Shown: positions 43,456 through 53,066 of the stretch, piece by piece
Layout: each line of letters starts with the position of its first letter
How positions within the stretch are numbered: the first letter of the stretch is position 1
Origin: Naasia lichenicola
GTDB lineage: Bacteria; Actinomycetota; Actinomycetes; Actinomycetales; Microbacteriaceae
Length of the DNA stretch: 64,000 nucleotides
Direction: 5' to 3'
Assembly (NCBI RefSeq): GCF_004801885.1
Contig: NZ_SSSM01000004.1
Coordinates: forward strand, 1 to 64,000
Position numbers and translations under genes: made by a program
Notes under the pieces: generated by a model
Told to the model about the DNA's origin: nothing
Databases searched by the model: none
The model's input: only the letters and a program-made list of their open reading frames with translations

Positions 43456-43842
43456 CTAAGCCTGGCGAGCCCAAGTTCCGATCACTGATTCGACGATCCA
43501 ACCAGTTACGCCGGTCGTGCCGGTGCCGCGCAAGGTGATGAGATCACCGTACTTGTTGGTCGTTTTGTCGGAGATCAGATCCTTATTCACTGTGGCGGTG
43601 TATCCGTTTCCGGTTACTCCGTCCGACGCGTTCGGATCGATCGTGACAGTCGGTTGATTACCCGAAGTCGCACTCTGTCCGACGTGAATTGTGAAGGTCA
43701 GACCCGCTGTGCTCGCTGGCAGCGAGATAACTGCATCTGATTGCACGTCCTGGACGATGCCTGAGTCAGCTGCGGTAAGGGTCTTGTTGCCCGTCACTGC
43801 TGCCGACAGGAAGCCTTTGCGAGTGTTGTTGATTACTGGCAT
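43456..43842 (-). CDS. Capsid decoration/minor head protein, hypothetical
   Basis: 128 aa. It begins INNTRKGFLSAAVTGNKTLTAADSGIVQDVQSDAVISLPASTAGLTFTIHVGQ, a small all-beta domain pattern common in phage head-decoration or fibre proteins. Downstream of the capsid gene, overlapping the 61-aa gene by one base, and followed by a terminator. Confidence 0.55.
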   Translation of the reverse strand: MPVINNTRKGFLSAAVTGNKTLTAADSGIVQDVQSDAVISLPASTAGLTFTIHVGQSATSGNQPTVTIDPNASDGVTGNGYTATVNKDLISDKTTNKYGDLITLRGTGTTGVTGWIVESVIGTWARQA

Positions 43843-44027
43843 TACTTGCCCTCCTCGGCTTTGTCAGCCTTGTTACGAGCTTCGGCAGTCTTTTTGGCAT
43901 CGAACTGGAAGCCGAGGCGCACGAATGCGTCGGCTTGCGGAACGTTCAAAGCCTCGAGTTCTTCACCTGACTCTTTGTGGACGTACACGCCCACAACGTT
44001 TGCTTTTTCACTTGCTTCAGTTGCCAT
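43842..44027 (-). CDS. Small charged head-associated protein, hypothetical
   Basis: 61 aa. VVGVYVHKESGEELEALNVPQADAFVRLGFQFD followed by a Lys/Ala-rich tail. Its position just after the major capsid gene suggests a head completion or decoration role. No family recognised. Confidence 0.55.
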   Translation of the reverse strand: MATEASEKANVVGVYVHKESGEELEALNVPQADAFVRLGFQFDAKKTAEARNKADKAEEGK

Positions 44028-44048
44028 GATTGATGGTCTCCTTGCCGA

Positions 44049-44885
44049 TTAGGCGTTCTTGTGGACGCGTATCGCAACGCCCTTGTTCTTTGGGATGAAG
44101 GCGTCGTAGTAACGGCGACCTTCCGCAACTGCGCCGTCGACACCACGGACTTCAGTGAGCACGCGGACCATGTTGAACTTGGTCGGCGCAACGAGAACCT
44201 GCCTATGGACGGTCAGGTAGTCGATGTTCGCTGGGAACCACGAAGTCGGGATCTTCACCAACGTGTTGCCGTCCACGGTGCCGATGATTCCCTTTTTGAG
44301 GTCGTCATAGGCGTGGTCGCAGCCCTTGATGAAGTTCTGGTCCAGCTTGAACAGGTTGTACGTGGTTGGCGTCAGGTAGGTGACACGGTCTTCTGGCGCG
44401 ACTTCAGCATCGTCGAGTGCAGCCTGATCAGCGAGGAACGTCGTGTAGGCGTTGGTGCTGTTGAGGGCGGCGGTCGCTTGCTTTTGGTTGTTGGCTACCG
44501 CGTACGCGACAAGCACTGCAAGGCGGTACTTGTCGGTGTTAGGAACTGACACCTGGCGGACTTGGCGCTTGACGGCGGTGTTAGCTTCTTGGATCAGCAT
44601 GCTGTCCTCGAGGTTGCCGCGGTCGACGCTGAAGGTAAACGACTTGTCCTGGGACATCGTGAACTCTTGTGTGCCGGTTCCGAGTTCGATCAGCGAGCCG
44701 AAGCGCTCGGTTCCGTTACGGATGTAATCGACTTCGTCGACGACATCGACGGTGTAGATCGTTACGGTCTTCACACCTGTGAACTCAAGGCGAATGCCCT
44801 TGTTGATGATCATGTCGGTCTTCGACTCAGTAAAGAACTTTTCGTCGAGGACCTTCAGATGCGCCTTTGCATAGTTTTGTGACAT
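44049..44885 (-). CDS. Major capsid protein (HK97-fold, podovirus type)
   Basis: 278 aa. EKFFTESKTDMIINKGIRLEFTGVKTVTIYTVDVVDEVDYIRNGTERFGS, then LIELGTGTQEFTMSQDKSFTFSVDRGN, and a C-terminal DYLTVHRQVLVAPTKFNMVRVLTEVRGVDG with HRxx/P-domain-like strands. It follows a scaffold-like gene and precedes two small head genes, the canonical order. The protein lacks a recognisable prohead protease partner, as in P22/T7-like heads. Confidence 0.8.
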   Translation of the reverse strand: MSQNYAKAHLKVLDEKFFTESKTDMIINKGIRLEFTGVKTVTIYTVDVVDEVDYIRNGTERFGSLIELGTGTQEFTMSQDKSFTFSVDRGNLEDSMLIQEANTAVKRQVRQVSVPNTDKYRLAVLVAYAVANNQKQATAALNSTNAYTTFLADQAALDDAEVAPEDRVTYLTPTTYNLFKLDQNFIKGCDHAYDDLKKGIIGTVDGNTLVKIPTSWFPANIDYLTVHRQVLVAPTKFNMVRVLTEVRGVDGAVAEGRRYYDAFIPKNKGVAIRVHKNA

Positions 44886-44903
44886 TTGGGGTTACTCCAT
44901 AAA

Positions 44904-45611
44904 TTAATCGTCTGCGAGCAACGCCTCCATAATCGGATCACGTTCAGGGGTCTTACCTGATGCCGCGTTTCCGGAAACGGGAGTAGTTCGTTGCTTGTTC
45001 GCAAGCGTCGTGAGCGCTTCATGTCCCCCCTGCTTTTTGATCGCAGCCGTATCGACAGGCGTTGCCGCCGATGCGAGTGTGCGCAACTGATCAAGGGACA
45101 ACTTCCCTCCGGTCAGCAGCTCCGCGATGTCAGGGTTGTCCTGTACGTATTGCCCCATGGCTTGGTCCTCTTCAGCAGTCACACCCTTCTCGGCTTTCCA
45201 AGTGTTGATGGTGTTCGCGTTCTGAAGATTGCGAGCTATGTGGAGTGCCTCAGTGGCTTCAGACGCACCCTCTGGTGCTGGCGTTGCTGATGTCAGCTTG
45301 CGCGCTAACTCTGATGCCTCCTGGCTCTTCTTGGTCATCGCCTGCTCTGCCTCGCGGTAGGACTTGGTCGCTTTCGCGAGCCCTTCTGGCGTGCTGATGT
45401 CGATGCCCTTCTTCAGCCAATACGCTGCGGGATCGTCTTCCTCGGTGGCTGCACCTTGTGCTGGATCAGCGGGCGCGTCGCCTTCGTCTTCAGACGGGTC
45501 ATTGATTGGTTCGGTAGTCGTTGGGACCGCCGTTGGGTCTGTCGTCTCGATGCCTTGTGCTGGATCAGCGGGCGGAGTCTCGACAGGCTCAGGGGTTGTG
45601 GTTTCACTCAT
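44904..45611 (-). CDS. Scaffolding protein-like
   Basis: 235 aa from ATG 45611 with AAGGAG. The N-terminus is acidic and Pro/Thr-rich with two copies of the PADPAQG repeat (near 45460 and 45555). The centre is helical (KSYREAEQAMTKKSQEASELARKLTSA). The C-terminus is helical and partly basic. This low-complexity acidic-to-helical layout directly upstream of the capsid gene is typical of scaffolds that fill the prohead and leave before packaging. Confidence 0.65.
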   Translation of the reverse strand: MSETTTPEPVETPPADPAQGIETTDPTAVPTTTEPINDPSEDEGDAPADPAQGAATEEDDPAAYWLKKGIDISTPEGLAKATKSYREAEQAMTKKSQEASELARKLTSATPAPEGASEATEALHIARNLQNANTINTWKAEKGVTAEEDQAMGQYVQDNPDIAELLTGGKLSLDQLRTLASAATPVDTAAIKKQGGHEALTTLANKQRTTPVSGNAASGKTPERDPIMEALLADD

Positions 45612-45731
45612 TGGAACCTGCTCCTTTGCTTGCTTCACCCCTCTCTATTGGTGGAGAGGTGCTGCCGGAGTAGGAGTTCAACCAGGTGACGGGCCGGGTT
45701 AATTGATGTATCTCCTACTCACGCAGCACAC

Positions 45732-46034
45732 CTACACGATGGGGACCGCCTCCTTTGAGGATCGCCGGGACAGGGCGTCGAGCACGCGCTTCTTGAACGT
45801 CGGGCTTGTCGTGACTTTTCGCGCGATTGCGAAGTAATCCAGCTCGCTCTGGATCGTGGCAGCGATAGTGCCCGAATGGGCGCGGAACGTCTCAGTGAGA
45901 GTGACGTCCATGACGCTTGCGAGGTGGCGCGCCTTGGCATCCCTGAGACGCTTCAGGTAGTGCTTGCCGAAGTCGCTCTCGGCGAACGCCGTTGCTTCTG
46001 ATGCGCGCTTCAACGCGCTGACATCACTGTCCAT
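45732..46034 (-). CDS. Small helical head protein, hypothetical
   Basis: 100 aa from ATG 46034, overlapping the portal stop. ALKRASEATAFAESDFGKHYLKRLRDAKARHLASVMDVTLTETFRAHSGTIAATIQSELDYF is strongly helical. A role next to the portal as a head component is likely, but none is recognised. Confidence 0.55.
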   Translation of the reverse strand: MDSDVSALKRASEATAFAESDFGKHYLKRLRDAKARHLASVMDVTLTETFRAHSGTIAATIQSELDYFAIARKVTTSPTFKKRVLDALSRRSSKEAVPIV

Positions 46035-47904
46035 CTGGAACTCCTGGCGGCACCACGGCAGGCGCAGGTGCGGCATTTGGAAGCATCGGTTGCGCGGGCG
46101 CGGTCATGATCGCCTGCAGGTCCCCCTTATCGATGTTGAACATCTTCGGGTAGAGGCGCTTCTTGGCTTCCTCCAGGTTATTCGTCGGGTCCTGGATGAG
46201 GATCTGATAGCTCTCGCGCGCCTGTTCCATCTGCTCGCGCTCCTTTGACTTCGCTTCGACATCAAGAACGATGCGCGGCTTCCAATCCTCCTGATAGTCC
46301 GCAGGATCGAAGATCGCAGCGCCAGGCGGCAGATCGATGCCGTATTTCTCGAGCATCGCTGCGCGGTCCTGCTTGGCATCAAAGGTCTCGACGACAAGCG
46401 GGCGATCGACGTTCAGCTGGATGAGCCTGAAGAGGATGTAACCCCACCAGTACAACCCGTCCTTCTCGAAGATGCGGGCTTTGCTCTCGATGCGCTGACC
46501 GGTGCCGGCAAGTTGCGCGTTTACCTCTGTAGCAGTGATGTCGCCCTTGGCTTGTTGACCTTTGGCGATCTGATCGATGGCAGTGGTCTCGCGGATCTCC
46601 GCCTTGATGTTCATCCGGTTATTGAAAGAGTTCGCCGGGAGCACAGGTGTATCGCGGTCCTTAAGAGATCCGGGCTTGAACGGGTACACGATGTCGGGAT
46701 CGTTGGTGATGAGGTCGATCCAGTCTTCGTACTCAGGGTCCAGCTCCTTTTGTGGGGCGAGCTGCCGGATGATGTAGTCAGCTTCCATGTTGGTGAAGTC
46801 GTTGAGCAGTTCCTGCTCCTTGGCGATCGACTCGATCTCGCCCTTGGCATAGAAGAGCGACTTGCGGCGCAAGTTGCGGAGGAAGAAGAACGGCACAAGC
46901 CCTTTGGCTTCTGACGTCGCACGGCTCTTGACCGCGTCAGACTCCTTCTCGTAGGTCTCCATGTCCGGATAGCCCTGGACATCGACATACCCCCCGGATT
47001 CGAGCTTCGCGTCGATCTCCGCCTGGAAGCGTTTTTCGAGCAGCATCTGATGGCGCTCTTTGTATGGATTGACGATGTTTTCGATGACGTCGGTGCGGTT
47101 GCGCATCGTGACGACGCGGTCGATGTCCCAGATCTCGATCAACTCGTCTTGGTCGTCTGCAGCGCTGCCGAGAGTGGATCCCGCGAACATCTCCTTGACG
47201 GCTTTGTCGTCCGGTTGCCCGTTGTTGATGCCGCCTGGAGCGTTCGTGATCGACTCCAGATTGAAGCGAGGGATCAGTTCGCCGTATGTCTTGCTATTGA
47301 GATCGGTGTCCACGACCTCGTACGTCTCGAGAGTGCCCTTCCGTACGTGGTAGCGGCGCCCGGCGTATGAGCCAGCCTTCTGGAGGTCTGCAGGCTTCTT
47401 GATCGTCGGATCGACGATGGCATCGCGCATGGCGAAGCTCTCAAGCTCGGGGTGATCAATGTCCCAAGCCAGCATGTGCGCGACCATCCCGTCGATGAAG
47501 GTTTCGCGATAGTCCTCCTCGAGCTCAAGATCCCACTGCCCCTGATCCCAGTACTCCTCGACGAGTGCGTTGAGAGGCGCCGGATCGACACGCTTCATCG
47601 GATCGCCAGACTCGTAGTCGAAGCGGAGGTTCGCGTTGTTGAGCGCGCTCGTCATGGTTTCGATGGTCTGGTAGGTCATCGGGACGAAAGTGTCCGTTGT
47701 GCCCTTGTAAGCAGCGTCAACGCGCTCGTTGTCGTAGAGCTTGTTCGCGCGGTCCCAGCGTTTGTGCCAGTTCGACCGCTGGTATTCGTAAGACTCGTCG
47801 TAGCGCTTCAGAGCCTTGACGAGGACGGGGTCATCGGTCGGAGCATCATCAGCAGGACTCTTGATCTGCTTCCCTGTTGTCGATGTCCTTTTCGCGCTAG
47901 CCAT
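46024..47904 (-). CDS. Portal protein
   Basis: 626 aa. The N-terminal PVLVKALKRYDESYEYQRSNWHKRWDRANKLYDNERVDAAYKGTTDTFVPMTYQTIETMTSAL and RRYHVRKG, WDIDRVVTM, RKSLFYAKGEIESIAKEQELLNDFTNMEADYII are features of phage portal proteins of the P22-like class. A long helical C-terminus ends with a Pro/Ala-rich tail. It forms the dodecameric channel at the capsid vertex. It lies between terminase and scaffold genes. Confidence 0.8.
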   Translation of the reverse strand: MASAKRTSTTGKQIKSPADDAPTDDPVLVKALKRYDESYEYQRSNWHKRWDRANKLYDNERVDAAYKGTTDTFVPMTYQTIETMTSALNNANLRFDYESGDPMKRVDPAPLNALVEEYWDQGQWDLELEEDYRETFIDGMVAHMLAWDIDHPELESFAMRDAIVDPTIKKPADLQKAGSYAGRRYHVRKGTLETYEVVDTDLNSKTYGELIPRFNLESITNAPGGINNGQPDDKAVKEMFAGSTLGSAADDQDELIEIWDIDRVVTMRNRTDVIENIVNPYKERHQMLLEKRFQAEIDAKLESGGYVDVQGYPDMETYEKESDAVKSRATSEAKGLVPFFFLRNLRRKSLFYAKGEIESIAKEQELLNDFTNMEADYIIRQLAPQKELDPEYEDWIDLITNDPDIVYPFKPGSLKDRDTPVLPANSFNNRMNIKAEIRETTAIDQIAKGQQAKGDITATEVNAQLAGTGQRIESKARIFEKDGLYWWGYILFRLIQLNVDRPLVVETFDAKQDRAAMLEKYGIDLPPGAAIFDPADYQEDWKPRIVLDVEAKSKEREQMEQARESYQILIQDPTNNLEEAKKRLYPKMFNIDKGDLQAIMTAPAQPMLPNAAPAPAVVPPGVPDGQ

Positions 47905-47968
47905 TCAGTTGATATATCCCCATTTAAATCCCCCTAAACATAACATGTGCCCAATGGCTTGAATAGTC

Positions 47969-48190
47969 CTATTCGGCGTCCCGCTCGGTCACAGTGCCAC
48001 CTAAGTCGCTCGGCAGGAATGTGATGACCTGGCGAACCTTACAGCTGCGCATGCGCTTGTTTAGATAGATAATCTTGAACTCCGTCATTCGCCCTTCGGC
48101 GTTACGAAAACGCAGTACGTCACCCCTCTTGAAGCGGTCAAATGCCGCATCGGTCAGGTCTTGCCCAATATCTTCGATAATCTTTTTCAT
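47969..48190 (-). CDS. Small hypothetical phage protein
   Basis: 73 aa from ATG 48190 (AGGAGG before it). KKIIEDIGQDLTDAAFDRFKRGDVLRFRNAEGRMTEFKIIYLNKRMRSCKVRQVITFL has a helix followed by a beta-rich part and no known motif. It lies between TerL and portal, 3 bp after the TerL stop. Confidence 0.55.
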   Translation of the reverse strand: MKKIIEDIGQDLTDAAFDRFKRGDVLRFRNAEGRMTEFKIIYLNKRMRSCKVRQVITFLPSDLGGTVTERDAE

Positions 48191-48192
48191 AC

Positions 48193-49551
48193 TCACCTCC
48201 TGCTGCGATATGCACCGCGTTTAATTTCCGGCTTCTTGCGACTAATGCGACTCTTCATGAGCGCATAGCGCAACATGTCGTAGTCGTGATCGTCTGCGCC
48301 CGTGTCCACGTCGTCGACCTTATGGCGGTCGTACGGAAGATCAGGCAGGGTCGTGATCATGCTTGTACAAGTCGAGAAGACCTGAAGCATTGGGATGCCG
48401 TCTGCCATGGGTTGGAGTGCCTTGTGCACTACCTCGAGCCCTGCCTTGCGATCGTTGACCGCCGGCTGCCACTTCACACCTGCTGCTTCGTAAAGCTCAG
48501 CGATCGACTTGCCCTGCTGATCGTTGTGATCGGCTGAGCCGTTCCATATCGCTGGGTCCGCCATCCCATAGCGGATGTCTTCCCCAGCCTCGAGATCCTT
48601 GATGACGCTCGCCTTGTAGTCGATCGTCTTGTACTCATCCAGACGAAACTCCCGGTACATGAAGACGTGCTCCGAGGCGGGATCTTCGGCGAACCATCCG
48701 ACACTGTTGTGGTTGCCGTAGTCGGTCGACCGCCAACGCTTCCAGTGATCCGGGATCGCGAAGGGATCGACCACGTGGGTGCGCCTGGACCACTCAGTGA
48801 AGACCTGACCGGCGAACATGTCCCAGTCGCCGTATCGCAGCGCTTTGCGTAGCTGGGGGTCTGAGATCTTCTGCAGCTGCTTGTTGTAGTCGGTCCTGAA
48901 GCGCTCGTCCGGGTGATCGTCCAGCGAAGCGGGGATGAAGACGCGAGTCGTGAACGATCCGTCAGGGAGGCGGATCTCCTGGACTTTGCCCCACTCCCCT
49001 ATGTCGATGTAGTGCTTCTTCACCCAGCCATGCCCTATGCCGCCCGGGTTTGTTCCTGCCATAAAGATCACAGGCCATGCAGCGTTACTCGTGCGATTAC
49101 GGGTCTGTAGATACTCGATCCAGTCGAAGGGGAATTGGGTCAGCTCATCGACGCCGATCACTGGCATCTCGGATCCCTGGTAGCGAAACATGTCGGACGC
49201 GTTGTCCAGATAGTTAAGCGTGATGCTCGAGCCGTTCTCAAAGACGTAGGACCTGCCCTCGTACTCAGCGCTCGCTTGCCCGTGATAGACGATGTGCCCC
49301 GCCTTCATGTAGTCGCGGGTCTGCTTCATCAGCTCGGGGCGGATGGTCTTGTTCAACTCCGGGATCGTGCGGCGGAACAGGTTGATCGGGATGCCTGGGT
49401 ACTCGAGCGCGAGCGTGATGCTCTCCGCCACGATCGCGGCGGTCTTCCCTCCCCCAGCTGCACCGCCATAGAGCTTCTCGTCAGCTACAGCCGTGTGGAA
49501 CGCCGTCTGCCGATCGGACGCTGTGTAGTCAGGAACCTTAAGGCTCGGCAT
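48193..49551 (-). CDS. terL: Terminase large subunit
   Basis: 452 aa from ATG 49551; eight codons of the longer frame lie inside the small subunit gene. The ATPase has Walker A GGAAGGGKT (29-37) and Walker B VIGVDE (131-136), with the coupling segment MAGTNPGG. The C-terminal nuclease has WRSTDYGNHNSVGW and a later ADPAIW, plus VDDVDTGADDHDYDMLRY near the end. It cuts concatemers and drives DNA into the head. Confidence 0.9.
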   Translation of the reverse strand: MPSLKVPDYTASDRQTAFHTAVADEKLYGGAAGGGKTAAIVAESITLALEYPGIPINLFRRTIPELNKTIRPELMKQTRDYMKAGHIVYHGQASAEYEGRSYVFENGSSITLNYLDNASDMFRYQGSEMPVIGVDELTQFPFDWIEYLQTRNRTSNAAWPVIFMAGTNPGGIGHGWVKKHYIDIGEWGKVQEIRLPDGSFTTRVFIPASLDDHPDERFRTDYNKQLQKISDPQLRKALRYGDWDMFAGQVFTEWSRRTHVVDPFAIPDHWKRWRSTDYGNHNSVGWFAEDPASEHVFMYREFRLDEYKTIDYKASVIKDLEAGEDIRYGMADPAIWNGSADHNDQQGKSIAELYEAAGVKWQPAVNDRKAGLEVVHKALQPMADGIPMLQVFSTCTSMITTLPDLPYDRHKVDDVDTGADDHDYDMLRYALMKSRISRKKPEIKRGAYRSRR

Positions 49552-50047
49552 TGCCCGTCTTTGGACGCGGAACATCGTTCACGAATGAGACGTTGCCCGT
49601 GTGGTTGTTCTCTACTTCGGTTCTGTCCTTCCAGCCCCAGTTGTTCTTCAGGCTGAAGGCTGCTCCCGCTTGGGCTCTGCCGAAGAGCTGAGACTCGGCA
49701 TACTCGTGGCAGCGGTCGTAGGCAGCCTGTATCGAGCCGATAAATTCGTCGCGCTTCTTGTAGTTGATCAGGGTGTCGCGGTCGATGCCGAGAGACCTGG
49801 CGAGACCTGAGACTGTGTATGGCTTCTGCTCCGTGATGCGCAGCCGGCTATCAAAAAGCATGTTGTCGTGCGAGTCGCGCCCGACTTCAACGAGCGTCTT
49901 CTCGGTATGAGGATCGCACTCGGCGAAGTAGTTCTGGATAGCGAGTTCGAGATCCTCGACGGTCTTGAATTTGAGCGGACGACCAACAGGATTCGGTTGT
50001 TCCGAATCGTTATCCTGCGCTACTGCTGGGTCCTGCTCCGCTTCCAT
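49538..50047 (-). CDS. terS: Terminase small subunit
   Basis: 169 aa. GRPLKFKTVEDLELAIQNYFAECDPHT is a DNA-packaging gp3-like start, and YTVSGLARSLGIDRDTLINYKKRDEF is its helix-turn-helix. A conserved tail, FGRAQAGAAFSLKNNWGWKDRTEVEN, follows. It recognises the pac/cos site and hands DNA to TerL, whose start it overlaps. Confidence 0.85.
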   Translation of the reverse strand: MEAEQDPAVAQDNDSEQPNPVGRPLKFKTVEDLELAIQNYFAECDPHTEKTLVEVGRDSHDNMLFDSRLRITEQKPYTVSGLARSLGIDRDTLINYKKRDEFIGSIQAAYDRCHEYAESQLFGRAQAGAAFSLKNNWGWKDRTEVENNHTGNVSFVNDVPRPKTGNAEP

Positions 50048-50267
50048 ATCGTGCCCTTATTTATGCACAACTATTGCGCTTTTACAAGGACGAAAGCACT
50101 TCCCTTCCACGCCCGCGCAACTCCCCCGCTGCGTTTATTTTTTACAACACTTAACAGGGGTGGAGAGGGTACCCCCACGGCAGGGAAGGGGGTTTGGCTA
50201 AGGGGCTAGGTGCGACTCAGGGGTTGGGGAAGGGCACACCCCACAGGCGACCCATACGTTCACACCC
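50048..50267. other. Intergenic gap between terminase and restriction-modification genes
   Basis: No gene seen. It is unusually G-rich on the + strand, with AGGGG tracts (for example ACAGGGGTGG, GAAGGGGG, AAGGGGCTAGG, CAGGGGTTGGGG). It may hold the packaging site next to terS, but nothing proves it. Confidence 0.3.
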
Positions 50268-53027
50268 CTAGACGGTGAGTGCCTCCTCGTGCTGCTTGTG
50301 CAGAGCTAGCAAGTGACGCACTCTCTCTTCCCATCCAGCGAACTCTTCTTCGCGGTAGAGACTGTCCACGTAAACGTCGATCGCATCGTGTGCCTTGCGC
50401 AGCTCAAAGGGCATCAGCACGTCGTCGTAGAGATTGGCGAGGGACTCATTCGGGTAGGCAGCTCGGGCGTCAAGGACCGCCTGCCCAAGAGCCTGCAACT
50501 TGACGATGTGCTGGTCGGTGAGCTTCGGGAAGATGAAGTTGTTGTAGACGACATCCTTCGAGTAGCGGTACCGACTTTCGAGCCTGCCGCCCACCAGCCG
50601 CATCCAGTCCATGTGCATCTGGCTGGTCAGGACCGCGAACAGTTCGAGCGTCCCGTCTTGGATCGCGAGGTTCAGATTCGTGGTCACGACGCCGGGCTCG
50701 AAGAAGCCCATGGGCACGTAGCGCCGCGACTCACTGGACACGCTGGGGATGAGTAGGAACGGGAACTTCGGCGACTGGGTGCGCTGCGCGAATAGGTGCG
50801 GGATCGACGCCAGTTCGGGACGGGCGGACTTCGCGCGGTTCGCCTTGTTGGCTTCCACCCGTGAGTAGACGAGCGGCATCGCTTTCAGCTCGGACGGCGA
50901 GATCCCTTCCAGCCACAGCGCGTAGCGATCTTCCTTCCGGATGAACTCGCGCGCTCCATAGCAAGGCAGGATCCAAGCCGCGGCTGCTGGTTCGTGAGCG
51001 ACCAGGTAGTCGCGCTCTTCAGTCGACAGCAGCAGGTTCCCGTCGTCCGCCGGCATGTTGCCAAACGCCATGGGAAGCATCGAGCTGATCTGGTTCTCGC
51101 GGTTGCTCACCACGTACTCGTCGCCTTCGATCAAGTACGGGCTGATGGATGGCACCAAGCTCAGCACGGGCTCGCCCGTGATGTCCGGGTACTCGTACAG
51201 CTCCTTCTGTGCCTTCGCCTTGCGTCCGAAGCCCACGATGACGCAGTGGACCCGGGCAATCCCCTTCGCACCATTCGTCCAGCGGAAGGTCCGGTGGGCG
51301 AAGTTGATGTGCGCACCGTTTGCGAGCAGCTTCTTCCAGAGAATCCCGGGCTGCTCCCCCTGGCTGATCGAGCTGGTGGACACGAATGCCACCTGGATGT
51401 CCGGGTTCACATCGAGGAACTTGTCCGCCTTGATGTACCAGCCAGTGACGTAGTCCAGGAATCCCGACTGCTTGTAGCCCTTGGCAACCGCCTTCAGCTC
51501 AACTTTCTGGGGCTTGCTCATCACCCGCGAGCCGAGGAAGGGCGGGTTGCCCATGATGAAGTCGAGCTGGTCAGGCTTTACTACATCGCCCCAGTCCTTC
51601 GTGAGCGCGTTCGCCCACACGATGTTCGCGCCCTCAGTGAGTGGAAGGCGCGTGTAGTGCTCGCCGAGCTGCTCACTGGCTTCCATGTTCATCTGGTGGT
51701 CCGTGAGCCACAGAGCGGTCCTGGCGATGAGCGCAGGGAACTCTTCGATCTCGATGCCGTGGAACTGCTCCACGCGTACCCTGAGCAGCTCAGTGACGTC
51801 CAGCAGAGCGGTTCCGCCCGCCATGGCTGCCACGACGCGGTGCTCGAGCCGGCGCAGCTCCCGGTATGCGATCACGAGGAAGTTCCCGCAACCACAAGCT
51901 GGGTCGAAGAAGTTGAGGTTGGCGATCTTGTCGTGGAAGGTGTCGAGCCGAGCGAGGCGGTTTGCACGGACGCGCTTGTCCTCTTTATCCTCCTGCTGGG
52001 TGCGGGAGCGACGGCGGACCAGAGGCTCCAGCTCCGCGTAGAGGTCGTCGAGGAAGAGCGGCTTGATAACCCGGAGGATGTTCTCCTCGCTCGTGTAGTG
52101 CGCGCCGATGTCGTGACGCTGGTCCTCATTCATGACGCCTTGGAACATCGCGCCGAAGATTGCGGGGCTGACCTTGGACCAGTCAGGGCGCGTAGCCATC
52201 AGAAGGCTGAAGCGGGTCGTGGTGTCGAAGTCAGGTATCGGGATCAGCTCGGAGAACAGACCACCGTTGATGTACGGGAAGGCGGCGAGGTCATCGTCGA
52301 GGGCTGTGGAGCGTTCCTCTGGCTTCGTGTTGAGCACCTCGAACAGCCGCGACATCTTCGGACCGAGATCGGTGCCGTCCACCTGCGTGCGATTGCGGAT
52401 GTAGTTCTGGAACTGGTTCAACTCGAAGATCCTCGAGTCCTCCGCGAAGAGGCAGAAGACCAACCGGACGAGCAGCAGCTCGAGCTTGTGCCCCCGGTAC
52501 CCGGTCGCCTCGATCGCGTTGTGGAGTGCAGCCATGCGCTCCGCTGCTTCCCGGTTGACCGGGTTCTGCTCCTCGTACTTTTGAGGCGCCTCGTCGACGA
52601 GGATCGCGAACTCTCGGACGTGCTTCGGCAGATCCTCGAGCGGGAACGTGACGACCTCGCGGGTTTCGAGGTCCAAGATCTGGAACACCGAGAAGTCGCA
52701 CGTGACGATGATGTTCGGAAGGTCGTAGTTCGTGAGCCCGTCGAGGTAGCTGAGCGCCTGCCCTTGCGCCTTCGACAGATCGCGACCGGAACTCTTCTGC
52801 TCGACGAGCATCTTGCCCGGCAGGAACATGTCGATGAAGCCGTACTTTTTGCCGGCTAGCTTGACCGCGTACTCGAAGTAGCCGCCTGCCCGCTTGCGGT
52901 TGATGCCGAAAACCTCGAGGAACTCCGTCCAGAAGGTTTGGGACTCACTCGTCTCCCGGGTCTCCCCTGCCCACTCAGTCGCGAACTTCGCTGCTCGGGC
53001 TGTGATCTCGTTCCAGGCAAGGTGCAC
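50268..53027 (-). CDS. MmeI-like type IIL restriction-modification enzyme (nuclease + methyltransferase fusion)
   Basis: 919 aa, the same size as MmeI-type proteins. The N-terminal nuclease has Asp66 and Glu76-x-Lys78 (D-x9-ExK) in IDMFLPGKMLVEQK. A helical connector with AHYTSEENI (about 309) leads to the methyltransferase: motif I FDPACGCGNFL (374-384) and motif IV NPPF (494-497), giving N6-adenine methylation. The last 300 residues match a target recognition region. One protein can mark and cut DNA. In a prophage it likely protects the lysogen from other phages. It begins a leftward unit near small genes of unknown function. Confidence 0.88.
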   Translation of the reverse strand: MHLAWNEITARAAKFATEWAGETRETSESQTFWTEFLEVFGINRKRAGGYFEYAVKLAGKKYGFIDMFLPGKMLVEQKSSGRDLSKAQGQALSYLDGLTNYDLPNIIVTCDFSVFQILDLETREVVTFPLEDLPKHVREFAILVDEAPQKYEEQNPVNREAAERMAALHNAIEATGYRGHKLELLLVRLVFCLFAEDSRIFELNQFQNYIRNRTQVDGTDLGPKMSRLFEVLNTKPEERSTALDDDLAAFPYINGGLFSELIPIPDFDTTTRFSLLMATRPDWSKVSPAIFGAMFQGVMNEDQRHDIGAHYTSEENILRVIKPLFLDDLYAELEPLVRRRSRTQQEDKEDKRVRANRLARLDTFHDKIANLNFFDPACGCGNFLVIAYRELRRLEHRVVAAMAGGTALLDVTELLRVRVEQFHGIEIEEFPALIARTALWLTDHQMNMEASEQLGEHYTRLPLTEGANIVWANALTKDWGDVVKPDQLDFIMGNPPFLGSRVMSKPQKVELKAVAKGYKQSGFLDYVTGWYIKADKFLDVNPDIQVAFVSTSSISQGEQPGILWKKLLANGAHINFAHRTFRWTNGAKGIARVHCVIVGFGRKAKAQKELYEYPDITGEPVLSLVPSISPYLIEGDEYVVSNRENQISSMLPMAFGNMPADDGNLLLSTEERDYLVAHEPAAAAWILPCYGAREFIRKEDRYALWLEGISPSELKAMPLVYSRVEANKANRAKSARPELASIPHLFAQRTQSPKFPFLLIPSVSSESRRYVPMGFFEPGVVTTNLNLAIQDGTLELFAVLTSQMHMDWMRLVGGRLESRYRYSKDVVYNNFIFPKLTDQHIVKLQALGQAVLDARAAYPNESLANLYDDVLMPFELRKAHDAIDVYVDSLYREEEFAGWEERVRHLLALHKQHEEALTV

Positions 53028-53066
53028 ATGGCGATGCTATCCAGCGCCTTGAGCGTTCGACAGCGA

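Noticed and set aside
44904-45611. Repeated ADPAQG-encoding DNA as a mobile repeat
   Set aside because: Only two short in-frame copies inside the acidic scaffold region; simple internal duplication.
50994-52859. 621-aa + strand ORF opposite the MmeI-like gene
   Set aside because: Low-complexity Arg/Val/Leu pattern without motifs, while the minus strand has a complete restriction-modification enzyme.
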